From positions 658,537 through 722,536 of the forward strand of contig KN834757.1 of assembly GCA_000827265.1 (NCBI GenBank): a DNA stretch of 64,000 nt. Direction: 5' to 3'. The position numbers and the translations under genes were made by a program. This DNA comes from Collybiopsis luxurians FD-317 M1 (taxonomy: Eukaryota; Basidiomycota; Agaricomycetes; Agaricales; Omphalotaceae). A model generated the notes under the pieces. The model worked only from the letters and a program-made list of their open reading frames with translations, was not told where the DNA came from and searched no databases. Below, piece after piece: positions 24,593-39,976 of the stretch (within the stretch, counting starts at the first letter, position 1; every line of letters starts with the position of its first letter).

Positions 24593-26630
24593 CACCATTT
24601 CTTTTCTAGGTATCGCAAGGGTGGGTATGTAACCGCCGTGAAGGCGAATGCCAACTCAAAGCCTAAAGAATGATAAAAGATGAGCAAAAAAAACCAAATC
24701 TCGATAAAATCATGATCAAAGCCTCACCAATATCACCCCCAAACTCTGGATCACCAATCAATCTTCCAATAACACCGATGTACCACACCTGAGCCATTCC
24801 AAGAACAGCCCCTGCAACGCCACAGCCTAATGCGAGGAAGCTGGCAACTCCAAGAGGAAGCTTTCTCCAGTTGTTGAAATCATCAGGGTTATAATTTGAC
24901 CATTTGCCTTTGCGGAAAATCAGATGTTCCTCAATGAGAATGGTACTGAAAATGGCAAGCCAGTAAGAGAGAATGACGAGGAGTGTGTCCAGCCATTCTT
25001 CGAAGTGGCTTGCGCCGACGATAGCGAGGATGATGTAGATGACGCTGCCTATTACGACGATGATGATACGCGGTATGGCCTGTGCGTATGGGTGCAGATT
25101 CTGGAAATTAAGTTGTTCACAGTCAGAAATAATGATACAAGGTTTAAGTTGATCACCCCCGCGTACTCACCTGGAAGGTCAAAGCGAGAGAATACATGTT
25201 CGGGATATTATTCGCTATGATACTGAGTGCCAAAATCACCAGCAAAAACGAGCCGAAACCGCCCATCGGTCCAGCAAGACCGGCACCCAAAAGACCACCA
25301 ACAGAGTTCTCATTATACGCATCTTCCCATGTTGACTTTTGGGTAAAAGTGGTCATGGCTGCTGCGCCAAGGCATTCGACGAGGATGAGAGGTGTGTTTA
25401 GGCCGAGGTAGGTCCAGAAGAAGATCTTGTATGAAGACATATTTTCTGGCATCCGCACGGTATAGTCCGCAGCCAAACTTGTCCATCCAAGCGCAAATCC
25501 AGCTATTATACGGCGATTACTTGTAAGGATTCTCTTAGTTTTTACGAGGCGATAGAATAACCTACCGACTGTAGCGCCAAAAGATAAAACGTTACCAGCT
25601 TCAACACTCCCTGTCCCACCAAAGTCGCTCTCCATGAATCTCGCAGTCTGACCGAGGTAGATGAAGAAGATGATCACGACCTAAAAAGGGCGGTAAAAAA
25701 TTAGCGGGATGGAAGGGATGGAAGGAAAGAAAAAAAAAAAGCGTACTGGAATCCAAGAATACTGCTCATACAGATGCACGACACGGTAACCCATAAATGA
25801 AACAATAATTGTCCCAATCGCAATAACCACCACACCAGCCGCGGTAGGAATCTGATGCGACGTGCTCACGGCGCGAAGCGTCTGTGCTCCTACAATCGAA
25901 TTGACGATCGACCAACCGACGCAGGCGATACAGTTCAAGACGATAGGAAGCTGCGCAGTGGCATAACCAAAGGAGAAACGCGAAAGGGTGAGCTGCCGGA
26001 GGCCGAGTTTGGCGCCCCAGGTGGAAAAGTACGCGACGGGAAGGGTGCAGAGAAGGTTGAAGAAGATAATAGTCAAAGCGGACTCCTTGAAGCCTAGGGA
26101 GAAGATAGATGAGGAGAGGACACCGATGGCAAATGTCGAAATCTAAACGGGGACAGATGGGGGTTAAAGCAAACATAAGTTCGGGTCCGGAAAACCTGCG
26201 AAATTAATTAAAAGCGCGTACCGTCATGTTTGCCGCTAGCCACATCCAGAACGGCGCTAATGGAGCTAAAAAGTAGTGGAGGGTCGGATAGTTGGTAATA
26301 ATTCGCTACGACATTCCGAGCCGCACTCACAGGTTTGTGTCCGTTGATTTGGTGGTACGCGTTCGATACCGCGAGCCTCGACTCCGTACTTGTCCAAGAA
26401 CGCCACGATATGCCAAAGGGCGGCAAACTTGGAACGAGGGACGTTGTCGTCCATGTTCTCCAAAGCCTCGGCCTCATTCTGGCTGCAAGTGGGAGGAACA
26501 ATCTTGAGTCGGAAAAACGACGTAGGTGAAGCTTCGGTAGTGCTTACAACATCGGAGGCGGCGACGCCTTCTCCAAGTCCTCCTTCATCATAGACGTATT
26601 GGAAGTCGACTTTCTATCTACGTCGGACAT
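24593..26630 (-). CDS. NCS1 family purine/cytosine permease, apparent frameshift
   Basis: Proton-coupled nucleobase importer of the plasma membrane (Fcy2/Fcy21 type). Exons (descending): 26548-26630, 26331-26482, 26222-26265, 25747-26144, 25566-25680, 25171-25502, 24728-25100, 24593-24662; about 520 aa. Family signs: GVEARGIERVPP before the first helix, FWMWLAANMT, GLRQLTLSRFSFGY, the SLAADYT stretch, PNMYSLALTFQ, and C-terminal YLEKKWWGY. About a dozen hydrophobic helices. In exon 4 (26085-26105) the frame that starts STFAIGVLSSSIFS must lose 2 nt (CTTCTCTCCC in place of CTTCTCCC) to continue as LGFKES. As written the protein would stop there, so this is either a real lesion or an assembly error. 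Confidence 0.85.
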
Positions 26631-27965
26631 GATAGAGATGATAGGGGGGAAGGTACCGCAAGAGGGGGAGTAACGAGCGGGATGAAGAAAGGGTTTTTGC
26701 GTATGGACCCATGGGTTTAAAAAGACCCAGTGGGAAAGACACGATCGGAATAGCCCCCAGACAGGAAAAAAAATTCGAGAAAATTTAAAAAGACATCATT
26801 GATGATAATATTATCCGCTGACACGCAGTACCTGGTGCAACCTTATCTGGGAGTAGCGAGCATGTGCTCGCTCAACTCGCTACTATATTTTTTCTGTTCA
26901 TCCATTGGCCCATCGGGCTTGGCTATGTTCTTTCTGATATGTGGCAGTCATCATGCTAACGAGTGAGTGAAATATGTATGGTACCCAGACTTTAGTCCAT
27001 CATGTTATTAGACTTCTCGACGAGCAGATTGATGAGACAGAAGCCATTCCAGACTGCTCGTGAGTCTGTCGGGAACTTTTACAGCTGTTAATAACCCTGC
27101 ATAACTCAGTACTGTTCCCGAGAGTTCAGCGCTACATGCTTTCAAGGGGGGCTTTGAGGGGTCCAGGGGTAGTATCTAGCCATCTAGCCGCGCCTGCTCT
27201 TAACTTAGAAAGGTTAGAAGAAAGCGTAGATAAGTCAGCGACGCCGACATGTACGATCCATACGAAATACGAACATCGTATCTTTCCGCATAAGGAATAA
27301 GACGGCCATTGAAAAATATAGTTTCATGATAACGCCCGATAGTAGAGAACTTGAGAAGAACAACCTACTCGTTAAGTCATGCGACTTTGTACGCGAGGAA
27401 GAACCGAGCTAGGTTAAGGAGGACGATGGCCGCGACTCACGCATCTATTACAATCATATAATCAGTAACATACCCGTCGTACCTATCTGCATAGAACCTT
27501 TTTTTTAGTACAACTTGAACCTGTAAGTTGGCCGTTAAAATGCCAAACGGCAGTTACCTGCTTCTTAACCCATGCACACCCCACAACAAAGCTCATATGG
27601 CACTCGAGAACCGACTTAGCGCGAGCTGGGAATCATAGAGAAATCATATGTGGATCCCGCGCGGAGACAGAGGGAGACAGGCGGAGACAGTGTAGGAGAC
27701 CATCAATTTTTGGAGCGAATTGCATGTTTAGCATTTAATGATCTTCACAAAGCACTGCGGCCATGCATATCAAATGTATGTATGTATGTATGTAGCTTGT
27801 CAACAGCATAACATTTTGCGTTTTCTGTCAAAATATCTCGAGAGCTTTCAGATTAAGTACTTACGGGCGCACCGCCGATGGAAGAAATGTCCCTTACCAC
27901 TTTATGCCCGTGCCGTCCATCTATCGCGTCCTTCAGCGAAACGTCATGCCTGACAGACGTTCGAT
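26631..27965. other. Intergenic upstream of permease and downstream of ADE8
   Basis: No gene recognised. It contains a short tetranucleotide repeat (27774-27794) and a cluster of GGAGACAG units at about 27663-27700. Confidence 0.55.
27774..27794. repeat. (GTAT)5 microsatellite
   Basis: Five GTAT units in a row in intergenic DNA; likely length-variable between strains. Confidence 0.85.
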
Positions 27966-28735
27966 TTAGTCTGACCGGCAGCACAATTGAATATCGCTCA
28001 CCTCAATCGGCTTGATATCATCCAGGACCTTCTTCGTAGCTTCAACTATAATCTCATGCTCTACATTGTGCAGTCTGTCTGCAAACGACTCGAGTGAATC
28101 TTCTTGGTAAATCGGAACCTCTCTCACAATCAGCGGCTCGCCTCTATCAACTACTTTGACAACTTTATGCACCATCACTCCCGAGTGTTTTATTTCGCCC
28201 TTTTGAAAGGCTTCATACGCACGTTCGATGGCATTCGTGCCGTCAAAAGCTCCCGGTAATGCAGGGTGAAGGTTAATGACCGGTATTGGCTTGCGTATTA
28301 TTGTTGAATCTGATGACGGTGGATCATTTTCAACGCCGTACAGTAAGTCGAGGAACCCATCTCCAAAGACATGCATCCATCCGGCAAGAACTACAAGATC
28401 TGGATTCTCTTTTAGCACAATCTTCGCTACTTCAGCATCGTAATCGTCGCGTGTTTTGCTCGGATTGGCTTTTAAATAGGGTTGCAAAGCGAGGTATGCG
28501 GTTGGGATTGGTGGGTCGGCTTGTTGAGCTCTAGTCAGGCCGTATGCTGCTTTACGATTTGATAGCACTAGAGTTATTTGAGTCTGAGGAAGTGGTGCGG
28601 TATTTTGGGCATCAATGAGAGCCTGGAGATTTGTTCCTACGACATGGATTACACAAAAGAAACGTATTTTGAAGACGGTTTTGAGCTACCTGACCCGGAT
28701 ATGAGCACGACGATGCGTCTAGAAGGGCTGGTCAT
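27966..28735 (-). CDS. ADE8: Phosphoribosylglycinamide formyltransferase (GAR transformylase)
   Basis: Transfers a formyl group from 10-formyl-THF to GAR, the third step of de novo purine synthesis, in the cytosol. Two exons, 28690-28735 and 27966-28636, give 238 aa. The GART fold starts RRIVVLISGSGTNLQALIDA, and the intron splits the Gly codon of SGSGTN. The catalytic triad of the family is present: Asn137 and His139 in INLHPALPG, Asp179 in VVDRGEP. HSGVMVHKV and the C-terminal helix fit the monofunctional fungal enzyme. The start at 28735 is chosen because an earlier ATG at about 28767 meets an early stop. Confidence 0.95.
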
Positions 28736-29372
28736 GGTTCGAGTTGGCGGGAGATGGTGTTCATCTGCAACGTTGAGGTTATCACGATCAAATTTTTTTG
28801 TTCGAGCGGGTCAGCCACGGGCCGGACGATATAGCCCCTAGCTACTGTAGACGAAGGGCCATTGCAATTGGGTATATGGGGTCGGCGCAAGGTAGGAGGT
28901 CCTAGGTCTCATCGAGTTGTCGATGAAGAGTTTTTCGGGAACAGATCTCGCCACGGAGATGTTGCCCTGGTTCGAGTAATCCCGAAGGGGACAAGGGGGG
29001 ACAGCTGTCGAGATTCACTGGAAAGCTGAACCTTTATTTGCTTCAAGCATTGTTTGCATTTAGCCCGTCGATTATGAGGCACCAAGGAAATGGGTGGAAG
29101 GGCGGTAAAGGATATTCCTAAGCCCCCCCTCGCTGCGCCCTAAGAAATTGAGCGAATCACTCACTTCTACCGCTGCTGGTTACTCGAACACTCGTGGCCT
29201 AGAATATCCAGTATGGACCACCCAACCAACTAGATATGTAAATTACTCATAAGTAGGATAAGTATGTACACCGTTCAATACTATACACCCGGTCTGAACG
29301 TAAAACCTGCGTATGCACCAAACCATTGAAAAAACCGCTCCAGAGCCAAGAAAAACGACGACCGATACAAAC
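28736..29372. other. Intergenic, ADE8 promoter and MYST gene 3' end
   Basis: No gene recognised in about 640 bp. Confidence 0.5.
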
Positions 29373-31781
<2,409 letters not shown>

Positions 31782-31958
31782 GTTTGAGTATCGTGTGCAG
31801 AGGTATTTGATGAGAGACTACGATAGTATGTGTTGCAGGCATTGACGGCGATGAGCTGAGCGCCGAGGCTGACGGTGGAGAAGAAAAAGCGCGGTAATGA
31901 CGGAATGCCTTTTTTTGTTTTTTTTTGACAATTGACCACCACCACCCAGCTGATACTT
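31782..31958. promoter_or_regulatory. Divergent promoter, MYST HAT / EFM5
   Basis: Only 177 nt separate the start codons of two divergent genes. T-rich on the + strand, with no clear TATA box, as usual for housekeeping promoters. Confidence 0.6.
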
Positions 31959-32867
31959 ATGTCGGTGGAAGTGCCAGAATCCCCTCGTTCAGTTTCTTCA
32001 AATATCTCTGGTTCACCACCAGCTCTTAATCCGTCTACAATATCTATACTCGATTCATTTCTATCATCAAAAATTGAACAGGAGCAGCTGTTCAATCAAA
32101 TTTCAGCTCAGGCGCCTGCAGCTGCTCTCGCTGGTCTCGCCCTCGACACCGACGCCGAAGACGAAGATGAACGGGAGATGATCAGCGTAGACGACTACAG
32201 AACCGCTTTCGGCGAAGACTGGCAGCTCAGTCAATTTTGGTAGGCGAAGTTTATCCCTTAGTTAGTTCTTCTTTCTGATTCACTGCAAGGTATACAACCG
32301 CCTTCGCCAATCGACTAGCAGAGTCCATCCATTCCCTCTGCAACCCCTCGACTAGCGTCGCGTTCGTCTGCTGCCCAACGGCCTTTGTCGCCTCTCAACA
32401 TCTCTACCCAAGAAAGAACGATCGCTTGCTCGAGTTTGACCAGCGGTTTTCGGTCCTTGCACCGAAAAAGTTTGTTCTTTATGATCTCAATGAACCAGAT
32501 GATTTTCCCGATACCTTGAAAGCTTCCGTAGATATCGCAGTGGTTGATCCACCTTATTTAAACGACGTATACTCATTTGTATGCCTTGTTTTCCTTAGCT
32601 CTTCGCTGATCGTTGCTGGTAATTTAGCGCACCAACATCAAAATCGCACAAACTATTCGACAAATCCTACGCCCCAGCGGAAAGTTAATCGTGATTACAT
32701 CGAAATCGGTAGTACCGGCTTTACGGGAGATCTACAACGAGCCACCACTAGGTCCATTGAAAGAAGCAGCACTGGTCGTCGAACATGGGAGATTGACGAA
32801 TGATTTTGCGTGCTGGGGATCTTGGGAGGGCGCAGAACATTTCGGAGAAGAGTTGTTTGAGGAGTAG
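31959..32867 (+). CDS. EFM5: eEF1A lysine methyltransferase, Efm5 family
   Basis: Cytosolic SAM-dependent methyltransferase of the N6AMT2/Efm5 group, which modifies a lysine of translation elongation factor eEF1A. Exons 31959-32239, 32290-32566, 32628-32867; 265 aa. The first about 80 residues are an acidic, Ser-rich extension with DEDEREMISVDDYRTAFGED. The family core begins DWQLSQFWY (a hallmark), then LLEFDQRF, FVLYDLNEPDDFP and the catalytic DPPY at 180-183, followed by KIAQTIRQIL and a Trp-rich end. The second intron falls immediately after LND. The N-terminal extension is longer than in yeast, which is common in basidiomycetes. Confidence 0.9.
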
Positions 32868-33979
32868 AGTGTTTATACGACTGGTATAGATTTAGAAATA
32901 GACGACAAGATGGAATAAGTCATTACTAGACTAAATACCGATACTCCTTGATTCAGCCCTAAAGCTGAATGAATATATCAGTTACTAGCGCCCAATTACG
33001 AGACGCAACTGTGGCGCGTTCCTCCCTACGCCGCTCTCACTTAGCTCAGTAATATCTCAGAAGTTTCCGTATCTTTCCAGGTGAGTTCTCACCGTCGGAC
33101 TACATTGAGCAAACGGACAACGTTTAACGATAATTAATTATTCAAGGACCGCTTCACCCTCCGAAACCGAGGGTCCCGTACACTTCAGTGATATTGAAGG
33201 GCAAACTGCCGATACTCGAATTCATCCACCACGTCGTCCATGTACGTACTGCCTTGTCCTCTACCGAACGAACGAACAAGAAAGCAGCGCTGTTCTGACT
33301 TTCTCCCTTAAAACTTGTAAGTGATATAGGTTCCATCTGAGCCGACGATGATTTAGACATTACTTTGCTCGCCCATGCATATATGATCCATGAGCTCAAA
33401 GAAACATCGCCTAATATGTACCACACTGTGGATTTTCATCCAAGTTATTGGATCCACGTCCTGTTTCGCCTCCCGTTCTAAAGCTTAGGGCTTCAGAACT
33501 CTTCCCATCTCTTCTGATCTCTTTGCTAGATATGATGGGCATCCTTCTCATTCTGGATAAGACGGGCACCTTGGGTTACCTCAGTAACCATTGCCTTGAA
33601 CTGATGGCAGCCAGCTGTGCAATTAACTCGATCGCAATTTCTGACTCTGCAGGTTGCGCATCCGAGACCTCCCTTTCGTATGGGGATAGGCCCCTGGTCG
33701 TGGTGAGAAATCCCAGTTTATTGAGAAGTTTCCATCTTGCTTAGATCCTCTCAGATCCAGCACATTGTTGGTAGCATGCATTTCAGCGCAATTCTTGGCC
33801 TCGTTTTCCAGACTCGCTCGAACCCGATATAACAGCAAAAGTTAAGAGCATCTTTATTTCCAACTGATCCTCGTCTACATTTACATTTACTGGCGGTGTA
33901 CATACAGATACTTGACTACACAAGGATTGATGTTATACACGAAAATTATAGACAATCAGATGACGACTCCTGAACACAC
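32868..33979. other. Intergenic after EFM5
   Basis: Open frames at 33154-33426 (-) and 33448-33744 (+) show no recognised motif and are not called as genes. Confidence 0.5.
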
Positions 33980-34847
33980 TTATTGAACCCCACAAACGCA
34001 ACAAGCGCAGCCGGTAGTAGTGTAACCTGCAAATACCCAGACTTGCAATAGATTTCCAAACTCGAAGGTCGAAAGGAAGACCTAAAGCATTGGAGAGAGG
34101 CGTAAGTCACATATTGGAAAAGGATAAGTATCGAGATATCTCTTACCTGTTCTTGACTCACACCTTTCGCAGTGAGAGCCAACGATGGATTCTGTGCACT
34201 GAGAATTCTACAGTGATTTATGTCAGAACGATGCTGAAAGAATTAGAGTATAACTGTTTAGGTCCTTACACCCATCCTCCGGTCACTGGTTGCAAAATCC
34301 AGTTCGTGTTGCTGTTCGCTGTTGTAACTGCGTTGCAAATTGCGCCCTTAATAAAGGTGAGGATATGACCAGTCTGAGCTTATAAATATCTAACGCTCAC
34401 ATTGTTCGGGCTACACTGTAGGAACAGAGGGGGGAAATCCTGTCCTTGATTGTCGCCGTTTCCACCCACAAGTGTACCACTGTTGCTTTGAGGGTTTGGA
34501 CTGAAGGTCCACTGTGTTGAACCAATGCTCATTAACAGCCATGATCGATCGAACTACAGAGTTTATATAGACTTACCCTCTGTTGAACAAAAGAGTGGTA
34601 TGGTACGTTAAACTGGAATTCGCGAGCGTTGTAGGTTCCATCTGCGTTTGCGCCGTCCAAGTTGAGGACGAGACCACTTTGGGCGTTCGAAACGGTGTAT
34701 GGCCCGGGACTGGGTGGGATATCGGCTACGATCGAGCAGTGTTTGAGCGGCAGGACTCAAGATGGGCATCGAACACTACTGACCTTTTACTTTGAGCACA
34801 AAACTGGCACAGGCCAGCATTGAAACAGCGAAGCGGGAGAAGAACAT
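33980..34847 (-). CDS. Secreted beta-trefoil (ricin B-like) lectin-type protein (187 aa)
   Basis: Six exons: 34784-34847, 34577-34725, 34401-34511, 34270-34346, 34147-34207, 33980-34081 (564 nt). A signal peptide (MFFSRFAVSMLACASFVL) leads into one carbohydrate-binding trefoil of about 150 aa: YTVSNAQSGLVLNLDGANAD, QQRWTFSPNPQ, TNWILQPVTGG, SLALTAKG and QVWVFAG, with the spaced Q-x-W-type turns of ricin B repeats. The C-terminus TTTGCACCVCGVQ is Cys-rich. No catalytic domain is attached. TATAAA lies about 55 nt upstream (34901-34907, minus strand). Probably a secreted or cell-wall sugar-binding protein; the ligand is unknown and the trefoil call rests on pattern only. Confidence 0.7.
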
Positions 34848-37163
34848 CTTGTAGTAGACGGATAAAACTCGTGCTGAACATGGCTCAAGTCTCGACGACT
34901 TTTATACCCAGCTCCACTTTATTGTATATGACTGCAAAGAAAAAAATCCATTGCACGGCGGCATAAGGAGTTCAAGAGCTGAATGCTGGTTGCAGAAATT
35001 AAATCCTTGAAGTGGCAGCCTGCATGACGAGGTATTCGCCAACTTACTCCTCATGTAACCTGTCTCGGCATTGACTTTTTCCGACTTTCGAAATAAGTGG
35101 CCGAGAGAATCCTTGAACCAGAAAACAATTCGAATCGACAGGATGGATGGTAGACTGACGCTTGCTCTTTTAGCGCTTTCCTTCCACTATTATTTCAAGA
35201 CTGGCAACTTGAATGATCAGTTTGGTACCATTCAATTGCGGTAGAACCTTCTGAGTCACAGTGAACTGATCTCGCGATAGTAATCACTCCGAATTGGAAT
35301 CCCTCCGGCAAAAGTGGTGAAGGTGCTCCTACCAATTCTAAGGTCGATAGCACGCGTATAGAACAGACTCCATATAAACGGAGAATCCTTGATCATCGGC
35401 ATTTGCGATTGGAGGAATCAGCACAGTAGCCAGTTTCATGTTCGAAGCAGATCATTCGATACAATGAAAACAAAGATGGAGATATTGAAACAAGATTCTT
35501 GCGACGAAGTCCAGAACTGGACTCTTTCGCCACTACCTTACCGAGGCTCAACGAGGAGAACAGGTGCCGGATACTAGGACGAGGCACTTGCCTCATAATA
35601 ATATCGTCATTAATTTTTCCTGGATGCCAGTCACCGTTCTCCATGAAGGGAATCATAATGATACACCTGCAAAAATGAAATCAATGTCTCCTCGTCGGTC
35701 AATCCATCGACTTGGTATATACTGATGACCTTGAAGTTAAAAGAAACTTGCATATATGTAATTTCACATTTTGAAGTAGAGTTGGATTCCGAGCGGAGAC
35801 GTTGAGGGCCATGCTCCACAGTGTCTGCCAGATTGCAGAGTGATAAGAGTAGGCAGTTCAATTTTTTCTTCTCTGTTGGATTCATTCCTGACGGTGCACC
35901 CATGTGAGCGCCAGGGAGAATCAAGGCATTCGGCATCAATTCGGCATTGAAATGGCAGACCTAACGGCATCTCGGAAGCATCACAATGGCTTTCGCTCCG
36001 CCGAATCATTGATCTCGCTGACATTCATACCTTATCTAGATCAATGCGAATGCAATGCGGTGCGCTTAGACATGGAAGTGTGTATGGTCGCTCTAAGCGA
36101 AACCGCCAAACCCCCGATTTAGGGTGGACTGGCCTCATACAAGCCTCTTACAGCTGTAAAAACGCAGCGTGATCATCATAGGAGTCGATCATGATTGTCA
36201 CCTAGTGTCATCTTTCCTTATAAGTAACTGCACCTCTTCACCGCGTCGGGCCTCCCCCACGACCAGAAAGCAACCATTCGTCCTACATTATCCAGTCATT
36301 CACTTGCTGTTGATACTCTCATCTACTGCGTTGTCTCTTTCCGCACATCTTCTGCATCTCGTACGCAACATCTACTCGTTTGTCGCTCTGTTAGTCTATG
36401 TATTGCTCACACTCCCTGCTACCTCACTGCTTTTGACCTTTGCAGCCTAGCTTCTGCATCATGTTATTGATTTTTGGCGTCAATTTCATAACAAACGAAG
36501 TCATCTTAATTCATTCAGTTTTACGATCGTACTTGTTCCAGAGCACAAGCTACAAGCCACAAGCTATGATGGTTTTTGCAGCAAGCCAAGTTGGACAAGT
36601 TGGACAAGTGGCTTATGCAGAAACTCGGGCAGCGGCAGGCAGGACAAAAATGGCCGTGTCACGCCAAAACTTCCGGCCGAAAGCATACCTACCTTAAAGG
36701 TAGAGATTGGCCGGGATCAAGACGTACGCCAGGTATTCTTGATGGGATCGAATCAGTAATCGTGTCCTCCAGGCAGGCATGGAAAATTTCAGGTGGCTGT
36801 GTTTTATAGAAAGTAGGCCACGGCCCACAATACCGGGTTCCAAAAAGTAAGTATGAAAAGAAGATTAGGCCCGATACCGATTGTTGTGGTCGAAGAGAAA
36901 AAAAAATCAAAAAGGAAATTTTCCAAAAAAGGAAAAAAAAGAAAGAGAAGAAAGAGACTCTTCGTCTCTCTTGTTGCCTCAAAAACTTAGTCATAAATGC
37001 TTTTCAGACCACTTTCTAATCTTCCTACCATTTTCTTTCTATTTGCCTTCTGTATTGACACCGAAATTTCCATTTTGAAGTGATTTATGGATATCGGGCG
37101 AGGTGCAGTGGCTAGCGCTGCCATTTTCAACAGCTGTGGAGCTCAAAGTTTCTAGGCTCATAT
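34848..37163. other. Gene-poor interval before the assembly gap
   Basis: 2.3 kb without a supported gene. Polypurine tracts occur at about 36895-36960. A frame at 36169-36450 (+) looks hydrophobic but has no start context or family. Confidence 0.5.
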
Positions 37164-37713
37164 NNNNNNNNNNNNNNNNNNNNNNNNNNNNNNNNNNNNN
37201 NNNNNNNNNNNNNNNNNNNNNNNNNNNNNNNNNNNNNNNNNNNNNNNNNNNNNNNNNNNNNNNNNNNNNNNNNNNNNNNNNNNNNNNNNNNNNNNNNNNN
37301 NNNNNNNNNNNNNNNNNNNNNNNNNNNNNNNNNNNNNNNNNNNNNNNNNNNNNNNNNNNNNNNNNNNNNNNNNNNNNNNNNNNNNNNNNNNNNNNNNNNN
37401 NNNNNNNNNNNNNNNNNNNNNNNNNNNNNNNNNNNNNNNNNNNNNNNNNNNNNNNNNNNNNNNNNNNNNNNNNNNNNNNNNNNNNNNNNNNNNNNNNNNN
37501 NNNNNNNNNNNNNNNNNNNNNNNNNNNNNNNNNNNNNNNNNNNNNNNNNNNNNNNNNNNNNNNNNNNNNNNNNNNNNNNNNNNNNNNNNNNNNNNNNNNN
37601 NNNNNNNNNNNNNNNNNNNNNNNNNNNNNNNNNNNNNNNNNNNNNNNNNNNNNNNNNNNNNNNNNNNNNNNNNNNNNNNNNNNNNNNNNNNNNNNNNNNN
37701 NNNNNNNNNNNNN
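37164..37713. other. Assembly gap, 550 N
   Basis: Uninterrupted Ns. Long frames drawn across it are artefacts; the true size and content are unknown. Confidence 0.99.
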
Positions 37714-39976
37714 CACGAATTTTCACAATGACGATTCGGATACTTTGATTGAGAGTAATATTCCATACCGAGAAGGTGCATTCAATCTTGAGGAGACAGC
37801 AGGAGTAGAGCTGTCTAGATGGGAAAGTCTCGAGGCTCTGAATTTAAACTCCATAGTATAGGAAAACACATTGCATTGTTATGCGTTGAGTGAGACGTCG
37901 ACGTCGAAGAGAACAAAGCAAATTAGGGTTAGCATTACTCAATCCGGGTATTCTAGGGTTATCGGCAGATAAGATTATTATGACGGCTGTGCAATCGGTA
38001 TCCGGTATCGGTAACTGCCACATCATTGGATACCGCCCCGAAGATTAAGGCCAATCCGACCACAAAAAAAGGCTGGATTTGGCTACCAAGTGTGGGATAA
38101 TGGTGGTTGCATTCAGAACAGACACGGAAACCAGGGAGTTTGACAAGAAACCTGATAAAATATGTTGCCTCGCCATGTCTCAGGAGTGAGACCTAGTGAG
38201 GGCGAGCTTGAATCTTGCAGCAAATGTCTTTTAGGAGAGTATGAAGGCCGAACGATCCACATTGAATCAATCACGGGTCATTGTTCAGATTGATTCACCG
38301 TCTGAAACGTGATAGCCCTCCGGATCGGCCGTAATAACTTTTTTTCCTTTTTTATCCTCTGATGTCAAAAATGATCTATAACGTTCAACTTGTTTTGGCA
38401 AAGACTGAGAGAGTTGTTTCAGAATCGCAAAGAAACGCGTCGTTACGCGAAGAATAGAGCTCAACGTCGTGCGGGGAGACACATATGGAAGTTTGTAGTA
38501 GTGGTAGTTATGGTCATGAATACCTAAAAAGGAAATGAGTACCCACGGATAGGCCGCGGCTAACCCCGTAACACTAGTCAATTCCTTCTCAACCACATAT
38601 CGGGCCTGGGTGATGGAAATGGAAATCGTAAGATTGACTCTGCAGGGAGTTCTATGTACAATAGCAGTACTACGCAATCTATGTATACAACGTGAAAGCC
38701 TGCTGAGGCTTTCGGGGGAATGCTGTTGTGGACACGGTCAGTGCCAGCTGCAATTGGGCGAAGGAGCTCGAGCCGCAGTATGGATCTCAACGAGCTTGGA
38801 CTGCGGTACTCTTTTTCCGGCGGGTGACTGTAGATGTGATCGTCTCGGGTCTCAAGTATTACCTTTGTAGCGCTGCCGCAGAACTCCGAGTCGACATTGG
38901 CTCAATTCAGGTCACATCCGATTGCCCATCGCTGGGGGGGTATCAAAGCTGGGGTGAGACACCCATGGCATAATTTTACTGGCGTTCGTTGTACAGACGT
39001 TTGTACCCCTTCCTAGCAAACTCAATATTGAGTATATGTTGCATCGGGCTGTCGGTTGTCGACTGTATCCTAGTATCCGAAGTAGCACCTCAATACAAGG
39101 TTTGCAGCGGGAAATTATGTTCGTCGGTGTGACCCTGAGGATTTGGAGAAATCGTAGTGAGGCCGTTGAAGGTCTTCTCCGAGATAGGTGTTGCCCAGTC
39201 CGCAATAGAACTGAGGAAATAAATTTTGGGCGACACCAGAAGTGATGTTATTCAGGGTAAAAATCTCCAGTTTCTGCCTTAAAATCTTGGATAATTTCTG
39301 CAGCATACCATTGGCGGTTTCCGGGGGTCCTGTTGAAACTGGACGGAGGTCTGAGGGTGCGTGAGAGACATACTCGTAATTTACATAAACCACGTTGCGG
39401 AGGTTGTTTTTGCGTCTTGACTAGCTTGACTGTGACCCTATCATCTAAAGTACTCCAAACTCTTTCACCTTCTGGTCACAAAGCTATCGTACGTGCACTT
39501 TTCTCTGCCGCCCTTTTTTCAACGTCTCATCAAGCTCTTTAGGCCAGTAAAATGTCTCCATCAATATTACCAGGCTCGCTACTCGAGAACCATCTCCGTT
39601 CAGGACCTCTGCTTCTACACTTCTTAGACAAAGATTCTACATGATATCCGAGCACCGGGCACTCTACCCTCCAGTTCGAAAGAGCTTTCCGCAGGCTGGG
39701 GGCAATCACCTATACAGGTGGCACTCGACGGTCTCAATCTTCCCGCTTTCGTTTCGGCGGGGTTACTTGCCAGTTATGAGGGAACGATAGATGACCATTG
39801 ATGACCCGGCATTAGTGGATGAAGGTGTATTCGAGCTCTTGCTGGCTATAGGCACCTCTCATTGTGTTCGTGGTACGTGGCTGTGCAATTCTCCGGGCAT
39901 TTTAATATACAAAAAGGATTTCATGACGTTTGCTCTTCAACTACTCAAACCCCTATATTTACCTTCTTTGGGCCGT
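37714..39976. other. Interval left of the PAF-AH/coiled-coil array
   Basis: From about 39300 on, sequence matches the 3' flanks of the other coiled-coil copies (blocks near 45490-45790 and 48870-49060), so the array boundary is near 39300. Left of that only the weak open frame below is seen. Confidence 0.6.
38285..38677 (-). CDS. Possible 3' exon of an unrecognised gene
   Basis: Open frame of up to 130 codons whose second half looks protein-like: a hydrophobic stretch (AAAYPWVLISFLGI), then a charged C-terminus (RSFLTSEDKKGKKV..DPEGYHVSDGES). The real start is not visible; upstream exons may be missing in the gap or absent. I recognise no family, and it could be chance. Confidence 0.25.
   Translation of the reverse strand: MRSTAIVHRTPCRVNLTISISITQARYVVEKELTSVTGLAAAYPWVLISFLGIHDHNYHYYKLPYVSPRTTLSSILRVTTRFFAILKQLSQSLPKQVERYRSFLTSEDKKGKKVITADPEGYHVSDGESI

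Noticed and set aside
26088..26131. 32-nt GT..AG intron restoring the permease frame
   Set aside because: Shorter than the other introns here, and removal would delete about 11 residues of a transmembrane helix conserved in the family.
37039..37861. Long open frames crossing 37164-37713
   Set aside because: They consist almost entirely of Ns; the assembly gap has no codons.
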